NCBI GenBank assembly: GCA_017398545.1
Contig: JAFQFT010000015.1
Location: 1-48,045, forward strand
Length of the DNA stretch: 48,045 nt
Direction of reading: 5' to 3'
Source: Bacilli bacterium
Lineage (GTDB): Bacteria; Bacillota_I; Bacilli_A; ML615J-28; CAG-313
Both the position numbers and the translations under genes were made by a program. This document shows positions 35,342-42,366 of this stretch, piece after piece (the stretch's first letter is position 1; each line of letters begins with the position of its first letter). The notes under the pieces are model-generated. The model made no database searches, was not told where the DNA came from, and saw only the letters and a program-made list of their open reading frames with translations.

Positions 35342-36044
35342 CAGTTTCATCCTCCTCATCTTCTACTTGATACATAATTCGTTCAAAATCAATTTGACTT
35401 AGTTTATAATATACTGCTGTAGTAAACTTTACTTGTAAAAACACTGGTAAACTAATCCCAACAAGTAACCATACAGCTAAAAATCTTGGATCCACCATAC
35501 AATAAATAAACGATCCAATAATTAACACTTGTAAAACAAATAAAATAAGTGTTGTAATAATATATCTAATTGATACATATAAACTTGTTCTATAAGTTTC
35601 ACCCACTGTTAAAGATTCAAACGTTATAATTAGAAGTGGTAAATGAACAGACAATAATGTAATTATTATAAACATAACAATACTTACAATAAATCCTGCA
35701 TTCACAAATAATAACGTCCAATCAAAATCTTGTACATCTTCAACTACTGAAGTTGCATAAAAATAAAATGCATATATATTAACTGCATATACAAAAAATA
35801 AAATTAAACCAACAAAAAAAGATTTTTTGAAATAATGTAAAAAGTTTTTAATAAATTGCTTAAAAACATTCATTTGATTTCCTTGCTTTAGAGTTGCAGT
35901 AGTCGCAACAAAAGCAGGAAACATTCCAATTAATGTAGCACTTAAAATAATCGTAATTACATTTAAAACTAATAAACGATATACTTGATCAAAAAATCGA
36001 TACGGTTTCGAATTTAATTTTTGTTCATAATCTAAATTTGCCAT
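35334..36044 (-). CDS. DUF624 (YesL-like) membrane protein
   Basis: 236 residues with about six hydrophobic segments and the N-terminal phrase RFFDQVYRLLVLNVITIILS, plus FPAFVATTATLKQG near 45, typical of the DUF624/YesL family. These proteins often accompany carbohydrate ABC transporters with family-1 binding proteins; their function is not established. It is the first gene of the salvage operon and lies just downstream of a solute-binding lipoprotein gene, separated from it by a terminator. Confidence 0.85.
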   Translation of the reverse strand: MANLDYEQKLNSKPYRFFDQVYRLLVLNVITIILSATLIGMFPAFVATTATLKQGNQMNVFKQFIKNFLHYFKKSFFVGLILFFVYAVNIYAFYFYATSVVEDVQDFDWTLLFVNAGFIVSIVMFIIITLLSVHLPLLIITFESLTVGETYRTSLYVSIRYIITTLILFVLQVLIIGSFIYCMVDPRFLAVWLLVGISLPVFLQVKFTTAVYYKLSQIDFERIMYQVEDEEDETDE

Positions 36045-36087
36045 TTATTTCTCCCATATAAGTAGAATAATTAATCATATTATATAT

Positions 36088-36096
36088 AGTATAACA
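36088..36096 (-). promoter_or_regulatory. Possible extended -10 of the salvage operon promoter
   Basis: TGTTATACT on the minus strand, about 44 nt before the DUF624 start; TATAAT at 36079-36084 is an alternative. No good -35 for either. No cre-like site seen here. Confidence 0.35.
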
Positions 36097-36136
36097 TATT
36101 TATACTTATTTTACTTTACTTTTACTAAAGAAAATA

Positions 36137-36160
36137 AACACGGGTACATTAACCCGTGTT
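36137..36160 (-). terminator. Terminator of the first repeat-bearing lipoprotein gene
   Basis: Nine-bp GC-containing stem AACACGGGT/ACCCGTGTT, loop of 6 nt, A/T-rich flanks; 6 nt after the stop at 36166. Confidence 0.85.
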
Positions 36161-36165
36161 TTAAA

Positions 36166-38190
36166 TTAATTTTTATAAATACTTTCTAACTCTTGTTGAA
36201 AAGGAACTTTAGATTGATCTAATAATTCTTTAGGAGTTTCTTCACTTGTCATAGCTTTTAAACATAAATACCACCATGAAGTAGGTTCATATCCTTTATA
36301 TCCTATAGAAAAATCAATACTTTCAATTGGTTCATAATAAACATTTGCACTATTTATAACACTTGATATAGCAGCTTTATCTAATTCACTATGGTACTTA
36401 TCATATATTTCATTACTATTCAAGCATTCTTTATAACTAAAATGATTAGTTAAATCATATAAAACATTTAAAACAACCTTTTCATTTATTGAACCAATAT
36501 ATTCATAATTATAATTAATTATCGTATAACACTCATTAATAGATGTAATTGGACATTGATAATTAGATTTAGATAAATTAATACCATAAATTTCTTCACC
36601 ACTTGATGTAGTTAGTACTTCACCATTTCTACTTCTTAATGGACTATCAACAACAATACTTTCTTTATTTTGATTTTCATATTCATATGGTTCTAAATAT
36701 AATGAAACATCAGTATAATCATCAGATGGATATGGCACAACACCTAAAGTAAATTCTAAATCATCAAATAAGCCATATGTATAAAAGTATAATCTTCCAT
36801 TTTGAAGAAGAGTGTATCCATCTTTAAATGAAGTTGAAACATCTTGAAAGCCTTTCTTTTCATTCCAAATACCTTTATCATAATAAGATCTCATTTTTTC
36901 AAGGGTAGAACATACTGGAGTTTCTGCAAATAAAACGCGATCACGAGATAGATCACATATCTTATTTCCTTGTGCTGTACTCATTCCAATTGCATAATCT
37001 CCATGTAGAATATCAATAACAGATTCCCATTCATCTAATTTAGAGTAAGCCTCATTTACCCAACTATCAAATTTAGAATAATTCCACTGTCCTTTAAACC
37101 AAAGTTCAGTTGGATCTTCTAATCCTAGTTCTTTTACTTTATCAACATTATAATAAATTAAATACTCAGGTAAAACTTCATTTACATTATAACCATATAC
37201 ATTATTTCTAACACTTACTAAATCATTAACAAAATAACCTTGATAAATATCTATATCATTAAATAATCCATCTTCTTCATACATATTATATAGTTCCACA
37301 AGACAATCTGCTTTAACAAGCGATGGTATCCAAGATGAATTAATAACTGCTGAATACACATTTTTCTGTTGAAATGAACTATCTATAAAACTACTTTTAA
37401 AATATTCAACTCTACGTTGACCCCATTGAGCATTATTTGGAAAATTTAGATAAGAAATATTAATATTATAGGCAGATTCTATATATGTAAGATGTGCTTG
37501 TTTTAAGGCTCTATCCTCAAAAACATAATTTTCATCAAATGGATCATAACTAGATAAGGCGGGTACCATTATACCAAAATTCATACCATTACCATCAAAA
37601 CCGAAACGATTTACATTATCAATAGGATCTACTATTACTTGTCCAAAACATGCATAAAATACTTTATCCCCCTTTGATCCGACTGGTATTTCAGTGATAG
37701 GACTTCCACTAAATTCAGGATTGTCATACCATCCAAAAAAATCCATATAATCATGAGTAGGAGTTGGAAGAGTAATAGTAACTTTACCATCATAAGTTGA
37801 TGGAGCATTACTAACAGAACCTCCATTTAATACATATTTAATATTATAAGTTTCAATATAATTAGGATCTTTTTCACCGCATGAACAAACTCCTTCTACA
37901 AACTCATGTGTATGTGGATTATAGTCTGGATCTTTTTCCCCACAAACACAAACTCCTTCTATAAACTCATGCGTATGTGGTTTATATTCTGGATCTTTTT
38001 CACCGCATGAACAAACTCCTTCTATAAACTCATGTGTATGTGTTTTATAATCTGGATCAACTTCTTCACATTTAGTACAAACACCATTTACAAACTCGTG
38101 CTTTTTGCACTTCTTATCACAAGAGGCACAAAAAGAAATAATTAGAACAAAACACAATAATAAACAAGTTTTAATCAATGATTTTTTCAT
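36166..38190 (-). CDS. Repeat-bearing solute-binding lipoprotein (paralogue 1)
   Basis: 674 residues. Signal peptide with a lipobox-like end ISFCASC (Cys24; the -3 residue is Cys, unusual). Residues 31-112 are four 19-21-residue repeats with HxH and CxC. Residues about 115-185 match an InlB B-type repeat (YVLNGGSVSNAPSTYDG, FFGWYDNPEFSGSP). From about 195 on the protein resembles extracellular solute-binding domains (MSTAQGNKICDLSRDRVLFAE, FTLGVVPYPSDDYTDV). It is probably anchored outside the membrane, the repeats holding the binding domain away from the surface. The ligand is unknown; the position beside salvage genes suggests amino-sugars or muropeptides. No permease genes adjoin it. Confidence 0.75.
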   Translation of the reverse strand: MKKSLIKTCLLLCFVLIISFCASCDKKCKKHEFVNGVCTKCEEVDPDYKTHTHEFIEGVCSCGEKDPEYKPHTHEFIEGVCVCGEKDPDYNPHTHEFVEGVCSCGEKDPNYIETYNIKYVLNGGSVSNAPSTYDGKVTITLPTPTHDYMDFFGWYDNPEFSGSPITEIPVGSKGDKVFYACFGQVIVDPIDNVNRFGFDGNGMNFGIMVPALSSYDPFDENYVFEDRALKQAHLTYIESAYNINISYLNFPNNAQWGQRRVEYFKSSFIDSSFQQKNVYSAVINSSWIPSLVKADCLVELYNMYEEDGLFNDIDIYQGYFVNDLVSVRNNVYGYNVNEVLPEYLIYYNVDKVKELGLEDPTELWFKGQWNYSKFDSWVNEAYSKLDEWESVIDILHGDYAIGMSTAQGNKICDLSRDRVLFAETPVCSTLEKMRSYYDKGIWNEKKGFQDVSTSFKDGYTLLQNGRLYFYTYGLFDDLEFTLGVVPYPSDDYTDVSLYLEPYEYENQNKESIVVDSPLRSRNGEVLTTSSGEEIYGINLSKSNYQCPITSINECYTIINYNYEYIGSINEKVVLNVLYDLTNHFSYKECLNSNEIYDKYHSELDKAAISSVINSANVYYEPIESIDFSIGYKGYEPTSWWYLCLKAMTSEETPKELLDQSKVPFQQELESIYKN
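37855..38100 (-). repeat. Four HxH/CxC repeats in lipoprotein paralogue 1
   Basis: Units of the form PHTHEFIEGVCSCGEKDPEY. The first copy is divergent, with CTKC in place of CxC and no HxH. Units are more diverged at DNA level than those at 3205-3534. Confidence 0.85.
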
Positions 38191-38225
38191 TTTTTCCTCC
38201 TTTTTTTATTTTATCTCTCATATAT

Positions 38226-38254
38226 ATTATATAACAAATAGTATACTGTGTCAA
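38226..38254 (-). promoter_or_regulatory. Promoter of lipoprotein paralogue 1
   Basis: Consensus -35 TTGACA (38249-38254), 17-nt spacer, TATAAT (38226-38231) on the minus strand, 36 nt before the start. Confidence 0.88.
38240..38247. promoter_or_regulatory. Palindrome AGTATACT inside the spacer, candidate PadR operator
   Basis: A perfect 8-bp palindrome lies between the -35 and -10 boxes of the lipoprotein promoter, and 25 bp upstream of the divergent padR -35. PadR regulators often bind such sites near their own gene, but this one is short and could be chance. Confidence 0.3.
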
Positions 38255-38271
38255 TCCCTTTTATAATTTAA

Positions 38272-38300
38272 TTGAAATAAAATATTTTATTTGATATAAT
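38272..38300 (+). promoter_or_regulatory. Promoter of the PadR-HAAS operon
   Basis: -35 TTGAAA (38272-38277), 17-nt spacer, TATAAT (38295-38300), divergent from the lipoprotein promoter. Confidence 0.85.
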
Positions 38301-38328
38301 ATAATATATTATGTTAGGAGTATTTATT

Positions 38329-38706
38329 ATGTATAATGAAAATCAAAAAATCCCTTTTATAGATGAAATTGAAGAAAATTTAAAAGTAGGCATCCTTGAC
38401 ATTTTAATATTAAAATTACTTACTGAAAGAGAATTATATGGTTATGAAATAAAACAATTAATTTTTGAACGTAGCAACCACAATATTATTATTAAAGAAG
38501 GATCGTTATACGGACCACTTTATAGAATGGGTAAAAAGAATTTTATATCTTCACGAAAAGAACTAGTTGGTAAAAAAAGATTTAGAATGTATTATTCAAT
38601 TACAGACTTAGGTAGACAATACCTATCTACTGCTGAAATCGCATATAAACAACTAACTAATGGTGCTTGGAATATAATGTATAAGGAGGATAAAGGAAAT
38701 GAATAA
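38329..38706 (+). CDS. PadR-family transcriptional regulator
   Basis: 125 residues from ATG 38329; AGGAG at 8 nt upstream decides against the in-frame ATG at 38311. Winged helix: VGILDILILKLLTERELYGYEIKQLI near 20, IIIKEGSLYGPLYRMGKK near 53, then the wing and a short C-terminal helix (PadR subfamily 1). PadR proteins usually repress membrane or transport genes and respond to small molecules or cell-envelope stress. It overlaps the following membrane-protein gene by 8 nt, the usual PadR-HAAS pair. Confidence 0.9.
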   Translation: MYNENQKIPFIDEIEENLKVGILDILILKLLTERELYGYEIKQLIFERSNHNIIIKEGSLYGPLYRMGKKNFISSRKELVGKKRFRMYYSITDLGRQYLSTAEIAYKQLTNGAWNIMYKEDKGNE

Positions 38707-39052
38707 ACTATCTACAGATGCAAAGAAATATTTTAAAGAAGTAAAAAAGAATCTTTCTTGTTCTTGGCTAAAGAAAAAAGTTTATATCGACTTTATTAAA
38801 TCAAATATCTCCTTTGAATTTGCATTAGACAGCACAACAACATATGATGACTTAGTTCAATTACTTGGTGAACCTAAAAAAGTTGCTGATGATTTTAATT
38901 TAGCTGATAAAAGCGAAATTGAACTTAGATCAAAAATTTTTTCAAATACAATTCTTCTTGCCATCATATTAATAATTGTTATCATCATACTTATAATTTT
39001 ATTAATTATTATATATAAAAATTTAGGCGGTTCTGTTACTATAATTGATTAA
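38699..39052 (+). CDS. HAAS/DUF1700-like small membrane protein, partner of PadR
   Basis: 117 residues. Residues 1-80 are helical and charged (TTTYDDLVQLLGEPKKVADDF is the conserved core of HAAS/DUF1700 proteins). One strong membrane helix follows near 85-108 (ILIIVIIILIILLIII). Such proteins are encoded beside PadR regulators and may work as membrane sensors or anti-factor-like partners; the mechanism is not established. Only one membrane helix is seen, so it is shorter than typical DUF1700 proteins. Confidence 0.75.
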   Translation: MNKLSTDAKKYFKEVKKNLSCSWLKKKVYIDFIKSNISFEFALDSTTTYDDLVQLLGEPKKVADDFNLADKSEIELRSKIFSNTILLAIILIIVIIILIILLIIIYKNLGGSVTIID

Positions 39053-39085
39053 ACCTAGAACCAATTAAATTATAATATGTTTTTT

Positions 39086-39108
39086 GCACTTATCTTAAAG
39101 ATAAGTGC
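39086..39108 (+). terminator. Terminator of the PadR-HAAS operon
   Basis: Stem GCACTTATC/GATAAGTGC with a 5-nt loop, followed by a run of seven T on the plus strand. Confidence 0.88.
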
Positions 39109-39126
39109 TTTTTTTCCGCAAAAAAA

Positions 39127-39162
39127 AGAGTTAGTCAAAAGACTAACTTTTGAACTAACTCT
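39127..39162 (-). terminator. Terminator of the second repeat-bearing lipoprotein gene
   Basis: AGAGTTAGTT at one end pairs with AACTAACTCT-type sequence at the other, enclosing a nested GTC-AAAA-GAC hairpin; eight T follow on the minus strand. Confidence 0.8.
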
Positions 39163-39174
39163 AAATTTAAAATT

Positions 39175-41316
39175 TTAGTAACCTAAGCTTTCTAATGCTT
39201 CTTTATAAGGAGTTTCAATTTCCTTAAGTTTAGTAGCAGGAGTATCTTCACTTGTCATCATACCTGATGCAACAACCCAGAATCCGTTAGGACCGAAGTG
39301 TGAACCACCACCAACTGTCATAGAAAGAACTTCCATTAATTCATAGTATGAATATGCAGAATCTTGAACAGACATAATAACTTCAACGTCAATAGTGTAG
39401 TCAAGTTTCTTATTTAAGTATAGACGATATCCATCATCAGCAGTTAAACCTTCATCATCAGGGTCAGCTGGCATATCTGCTAATAAGTCATGTAAAATAC
39501 AGAATGCGATTGAAGTATTAATACCATTTTGACCTTCACCATCATAGTTCATTAATGAGAAGCATGAACTACCAGTATAAGGGATTAAGAAGTTAGATTC
39601 AGATAAATCAATACCATAGATTGGTTCACCAGTCTTAGTAGTTAATGTTTCATTAGTTCTAGTTTTTAATGGTTCAGTTACTTCAATTAAGTTACCTTCA
39701 GTATCTTCATATGAATATGGTTCAGTATATGGAGTAACAGTAGTATTATCATCAAGTGGATAAGGAACTACACCCATCTTGAATTGGATACCATTTTCTT
39801 CACCTTCTGGTGTGAAACGTGTAGATTCTTTTAAGAACCATAAGCTACCAGTATGAATTAAAGTCTTACCAGCTTTGAAGTTTGTAGCAACATCTTGTAC
39901 ACCATGTTTAGTATCCCAGTAACCTTCTTTATAATAAGCTTTCATCTTATCAACGATATTAGTTACAGAAGATTTAGTAAACATAATAGTACCACGAGAT
40001 GCGTTAACTAATTGGTTACCTTGAGCAGGAGCAGCACCGATAATGAATTCAGCATAACCACAGTCGATTGCATATTCACCAGAGCCAAGTTTAACTTGAG
40101 CATCTCTTACCCATTGATCAAAGTTAGACCAAGTCCATTCACCTCTAAACCACATTTCAGCAGGGTCAGCCATACCGATAGAAGCAATCTTAGTTGCATT
40201 GTAGTATAAGAAGTAGTCAGGACGAGCAGTACCAGTTTGATAACCATAAACTTTTCTACGAACAGCTACAGATTCGTTGATTACTGAATTTTGTTCATAA
40301 TCGTAATCAGCAAAAATACCTTCTTCTAATTCATAGTCATATAATTCAGCTAAACAGTCAGCTTTAACAAGTGTAGGAATCCATTGAGAAGTAATGTTTA
40401 CAGCGAAAACGTTCTTCTTTTGGAATGAACTATCAATAAAGCTATTTTTGATAAATTCAACTCTCGTAGGACCCCATTGAGCATCATTGTCCCATGCAGA
40501 ATATTCAATTCTAATGTTATAAGCATCTTCAACGTCAGCTTGATGAGCTTGTTTTAAAGCTTGTTTTGTTCCAGTATAACCAGCATCATATGGGTCAAAT
40601 TCTGCAACAGGTAAAACTTTAATTAAATAACTCATACCTTGACCATCAAATCCAGCTCTATTTAATTCCCAGTCTCTACCATCATCAGTACCAGTATTTT
40701 CTTCCCATTTAGCATAGAATACTTTATTTCCAGTAGAACCTTTAGCAATTTCACTTACAGATGAACCAGAGAATTGAGCATTTTCATACCAACCAGCAAA
40801 GTTATAACCTTCTTTAGTAGGAGCTGGAAGAATAACTTTAGTAGTGCCATCATATTCTTTAGGAGCACCTGTTAAAGTACCACCATTTAAATTGAAAGTA
40901 ATTGTATAAACAAATACGTAGTTAGGATCTTTAGCACCACATTCATCACAATAACCATTTACATAATTATGTGTATGAGGATTATATTCTGGATCTACAG
41001 CACCACATTCACATTTACCATCTACATAATTATGAATATGAGGTTGATATTCTGGATCTTCAGCACCACATTCACATTTACCATCTACATAATTATGTGT
41101 ATGAGGTTTATAATCTGGATCTACAGCACCACATTCACATTTACCGTCTACATAGCTATGTGTATGAGGTTTATAATCAGGATCTACAGCTTCACATTTA
41201 GAACAAACACCATCTACATAATCATGATTTTTACATTTTTTCTTACAAGAAGCACCAAAGCTAATGATAAGAACTAAACATAATAATAATAATGTTTTAA
41301 CAAATGATTTTCTCAT
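39175..41316 (-). CDS. Repeat-bearing solute-binding lipoprotein (paralogue 2)
   Basis: 713 residues, same plan as paralogue 1. Signal ending ISFGASC (Cys24), then five HxH/CxC repeats (31-134), an InlB B-type repeat (FNLNGGTLTGAPKEYDG, FAGWYENAQFSGSS; about 137-205) and a solute-binding domain (LNRAGFDGQGMSY near 218, APAQGNQLVNASRGTIMF near 440, FKMGVVPYPLDDNTTV near 515). Codon choice is much more GC-rich and uniform than in paralogue 1, suggesting high expression. It starts 15 nt after the GNAT gene with no terminator between, so it is probably the last gene of the transcript starting at 45.4 kb. Ligand unknown. Confidence 0.75.
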   Translation of the reverse strand: MRKSFVKTLLLLCLVLIISFGASCKKKCKNHDYVDGVCSKCEAVDPDYKPHTHSYVDGKCECGAVDPDYKPHTHNYVDGKCECGAEDPEYQPHIHNYVDGKCECGAVDPEYNPHTHNYVNGYCDECGAKDPNYVFVYTITFNLNGGTLTGAPKEYDGTTKVILPAPTKEGYNFAGWYENAQFSGSSVSEIAKGSTGNKVFYAKWEENTGTDDGRDWELNRAGFDGQGMSYLIKVLPVAEFDPYDAGYTGTKQALKQAHQADVEDAYNIRIEYSAWDNDAQWGPTRVEFIKNSFIDSSFQKKNVFAVNITSQWIPTLVKADCLAELYDYELEEGIFADYDYEQNSVINESVAVRRKVYGYQTGTARPDYFLYYNATKIASIGMADPAEMWFRGEWTWSNFDQWVRDAQVKLGSGEYAIDCGYAEFIIGAAPAQGNQLVNASRGTIMFTKSSVTNIVDKMKAYYKEGYWDTKHGVQDVATNFKAGKTLIHTGSLWFLKESTRFTPEGEENGIQFKMGVVPYPLDDNTTVTPYTEPYSYEDTEGNLIEVTEPLKTRTNETLTTKTGEPIYGIDLSESNFLIPYTGSSCFSLMNYDGEGQNGINTSIAFCILHDLLADMPADPDDEGLTADDGYRLYLNKKLDYTIDVEVIMSVQDSAYSYYELMEVLSMTVGGGSHFGPNGFWVVASGMMTSEDTPATKLKEIETPYKEALESLGY
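40915..41226 (-). repeat. Five HxH/CxC repeats in lipoprotein paralogue 2
   Basis: Units of the form PHTHNYVDGKCECGAVDPDY. The first copy is degenerate (CSKC), and the last has CDECG. The three middle copies are very similar in DNA. Confidence 0.87.
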
Positions 41317-41331
41317 TTTTTTATCCTTTCT

Positions 41332-42279
41332 TTATTTTATTTTTTTAAAAAGATACGAGTATGATTTCCATACTTCAAACCCCATTTTCCTGTAAAAGTC
41401 TAAAAGACCAGTCCAGTCAATAATCATTTCTGTAACATCAGCATCAATTAAACTATTTACTGCTATAGCTACAATATCATACCCTAAATGGTTCCCACGA
41501 TAGGCAGGGGCAACACCTAAAGGGCCAATACCACCAAGAGCATCAAATCGAGCACGCCAAGTATGGCTATTGCTGATATGCTTAATAAAAGTTGTTGGAT
41601 AACAAACCTTTGAAAAAGCACAAATTTCGTTTTTGTCGTTAAGACAAATAAGGTATTCATTTCCTGTTCCACCATTGTTATAATAATCAATGGCTTCTTT
41701 TGTCCATCTACCAGGCCAATTAGTTTTAATAAAGTTAATAACTTCATCTTTATTTAACTTATTAGCACTAATAAACTTATAATTGCTATTAACAATTTTC
41801 AACTTATTTTTATTATTTCTCGATATAAGATCGTGAGTTTGATAAGTAAATTCAAACCCTCTATTTTGAAACCAAGTTTGATATTTAATAAGATCTACTG
41901 GTAATCCTGGAAAGAAATTATTATAATCTTTTCCAATATTAATTATTTTAACACCATGCTCTTTCATTGCATCTATTGATAAATTAAGAAGCTCAGTACC
42001 TATGCCTAATTTTCGGTATTTAGGTGTTACAAAAATTAAACTAATCCATCCAATTTCATCATATCCTTTAATTTCGTACAAATCATGCCAAACTTTTCCA
42101 ATAACAAATCCAACTAATTTCTCATCATCAATTGCAACATACGACGCTTTCATGTATATATTTTCAATGTTACGATTAAATAATTCAGCACTAATTGGAA
42201 AGATATTACCATATTCAGCATTCCAAATTTGATATATGTGTTCTAATTTTTCATACTCTCTAAGATTTATTATTTTCAT
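41332..42279 (-). CDS. Two-domain GNAT acetyltransferase, GlmA-like candidate
   Basis: 315 residues with two tandem GNAT domains. The first has FVTPKYRKLGIGTELL near 85 and the second GIGPLGVAPAYRGNHLGYD near 250, both acetyl-CoA pyrophosphate loops; FYRKMGFEVWKSYSYLF ends the protein. The two-domain layout and the nearby nagZ recall GlmA of Clostridium acetobutylicum, which N-acetylates glucosamine and glucosaminides from deacetylated peptidoglycan so that NagZ can use them. That function is inferred from layout and context only. No Shine-Dalgarno is evident before the ATG. Lies between the 1004-residue protein gene and lipoprotein paralogue 2. Confidence 0.72.
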   Translation of the reverse strand: MKIINLREYEKLEHIYQIWNAEYGNIFPISAELFNRNIENIYMKASYVAIDDEKLVGFVIGKVWHDLYEIKGYDEIGWISLIFVTPKYRKLGIGTELLNLSIDAMKEHGVKIINIGKDYNNFFPGLPVDLIKYQTWFQNRGFEFTYQTHDLISRNNKNKLKIVNSNYKFISANKLNKDEVINFIKTNWPGRWTKEAIDYYNNGGTGNEYLICLNDKNEICAFSKVCYPTTFIKHISNSHTWRARFDALGGIGPLGVAPAYRGNHLGYDIVAIAVNSLIDADVTEMIIDWTGLLDFYRKMGFEVWKSYSYLFKKIK

Positions 42280-42319
42280 ATCAATTAAATCGTTTCATTA
42301 ATTTAAATTCTTTTTATAA

Positions 42320-42347
42320 AGGAGGATGAAGTAACCTCCACCCTCCT
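42320..42347 (-). other. Intercistronic hairpin after the 1004-residue protein gene
   Basis: AGGAGG (42320-42325) can pair with CCTCCT (42342-42347) around a 16-nt loop. On the minus strand only a weak T stretch follows, so it is a leaky terminator or mRNA 3' stabiliser rather than a full stop, leaving downstream genes at lower level. Confidence 0.5.
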
Positions 42348-42366
42348 AAATTTTTTTATTTAAGAA

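Noticed and set aside
40969..41277. Plus-strand open frames with repeated ITFTFTI-like sequence
   Set aside because: Antisense shadow of the HxH/CxC repeats of lipoprotein paralogue 2; same reasoning.
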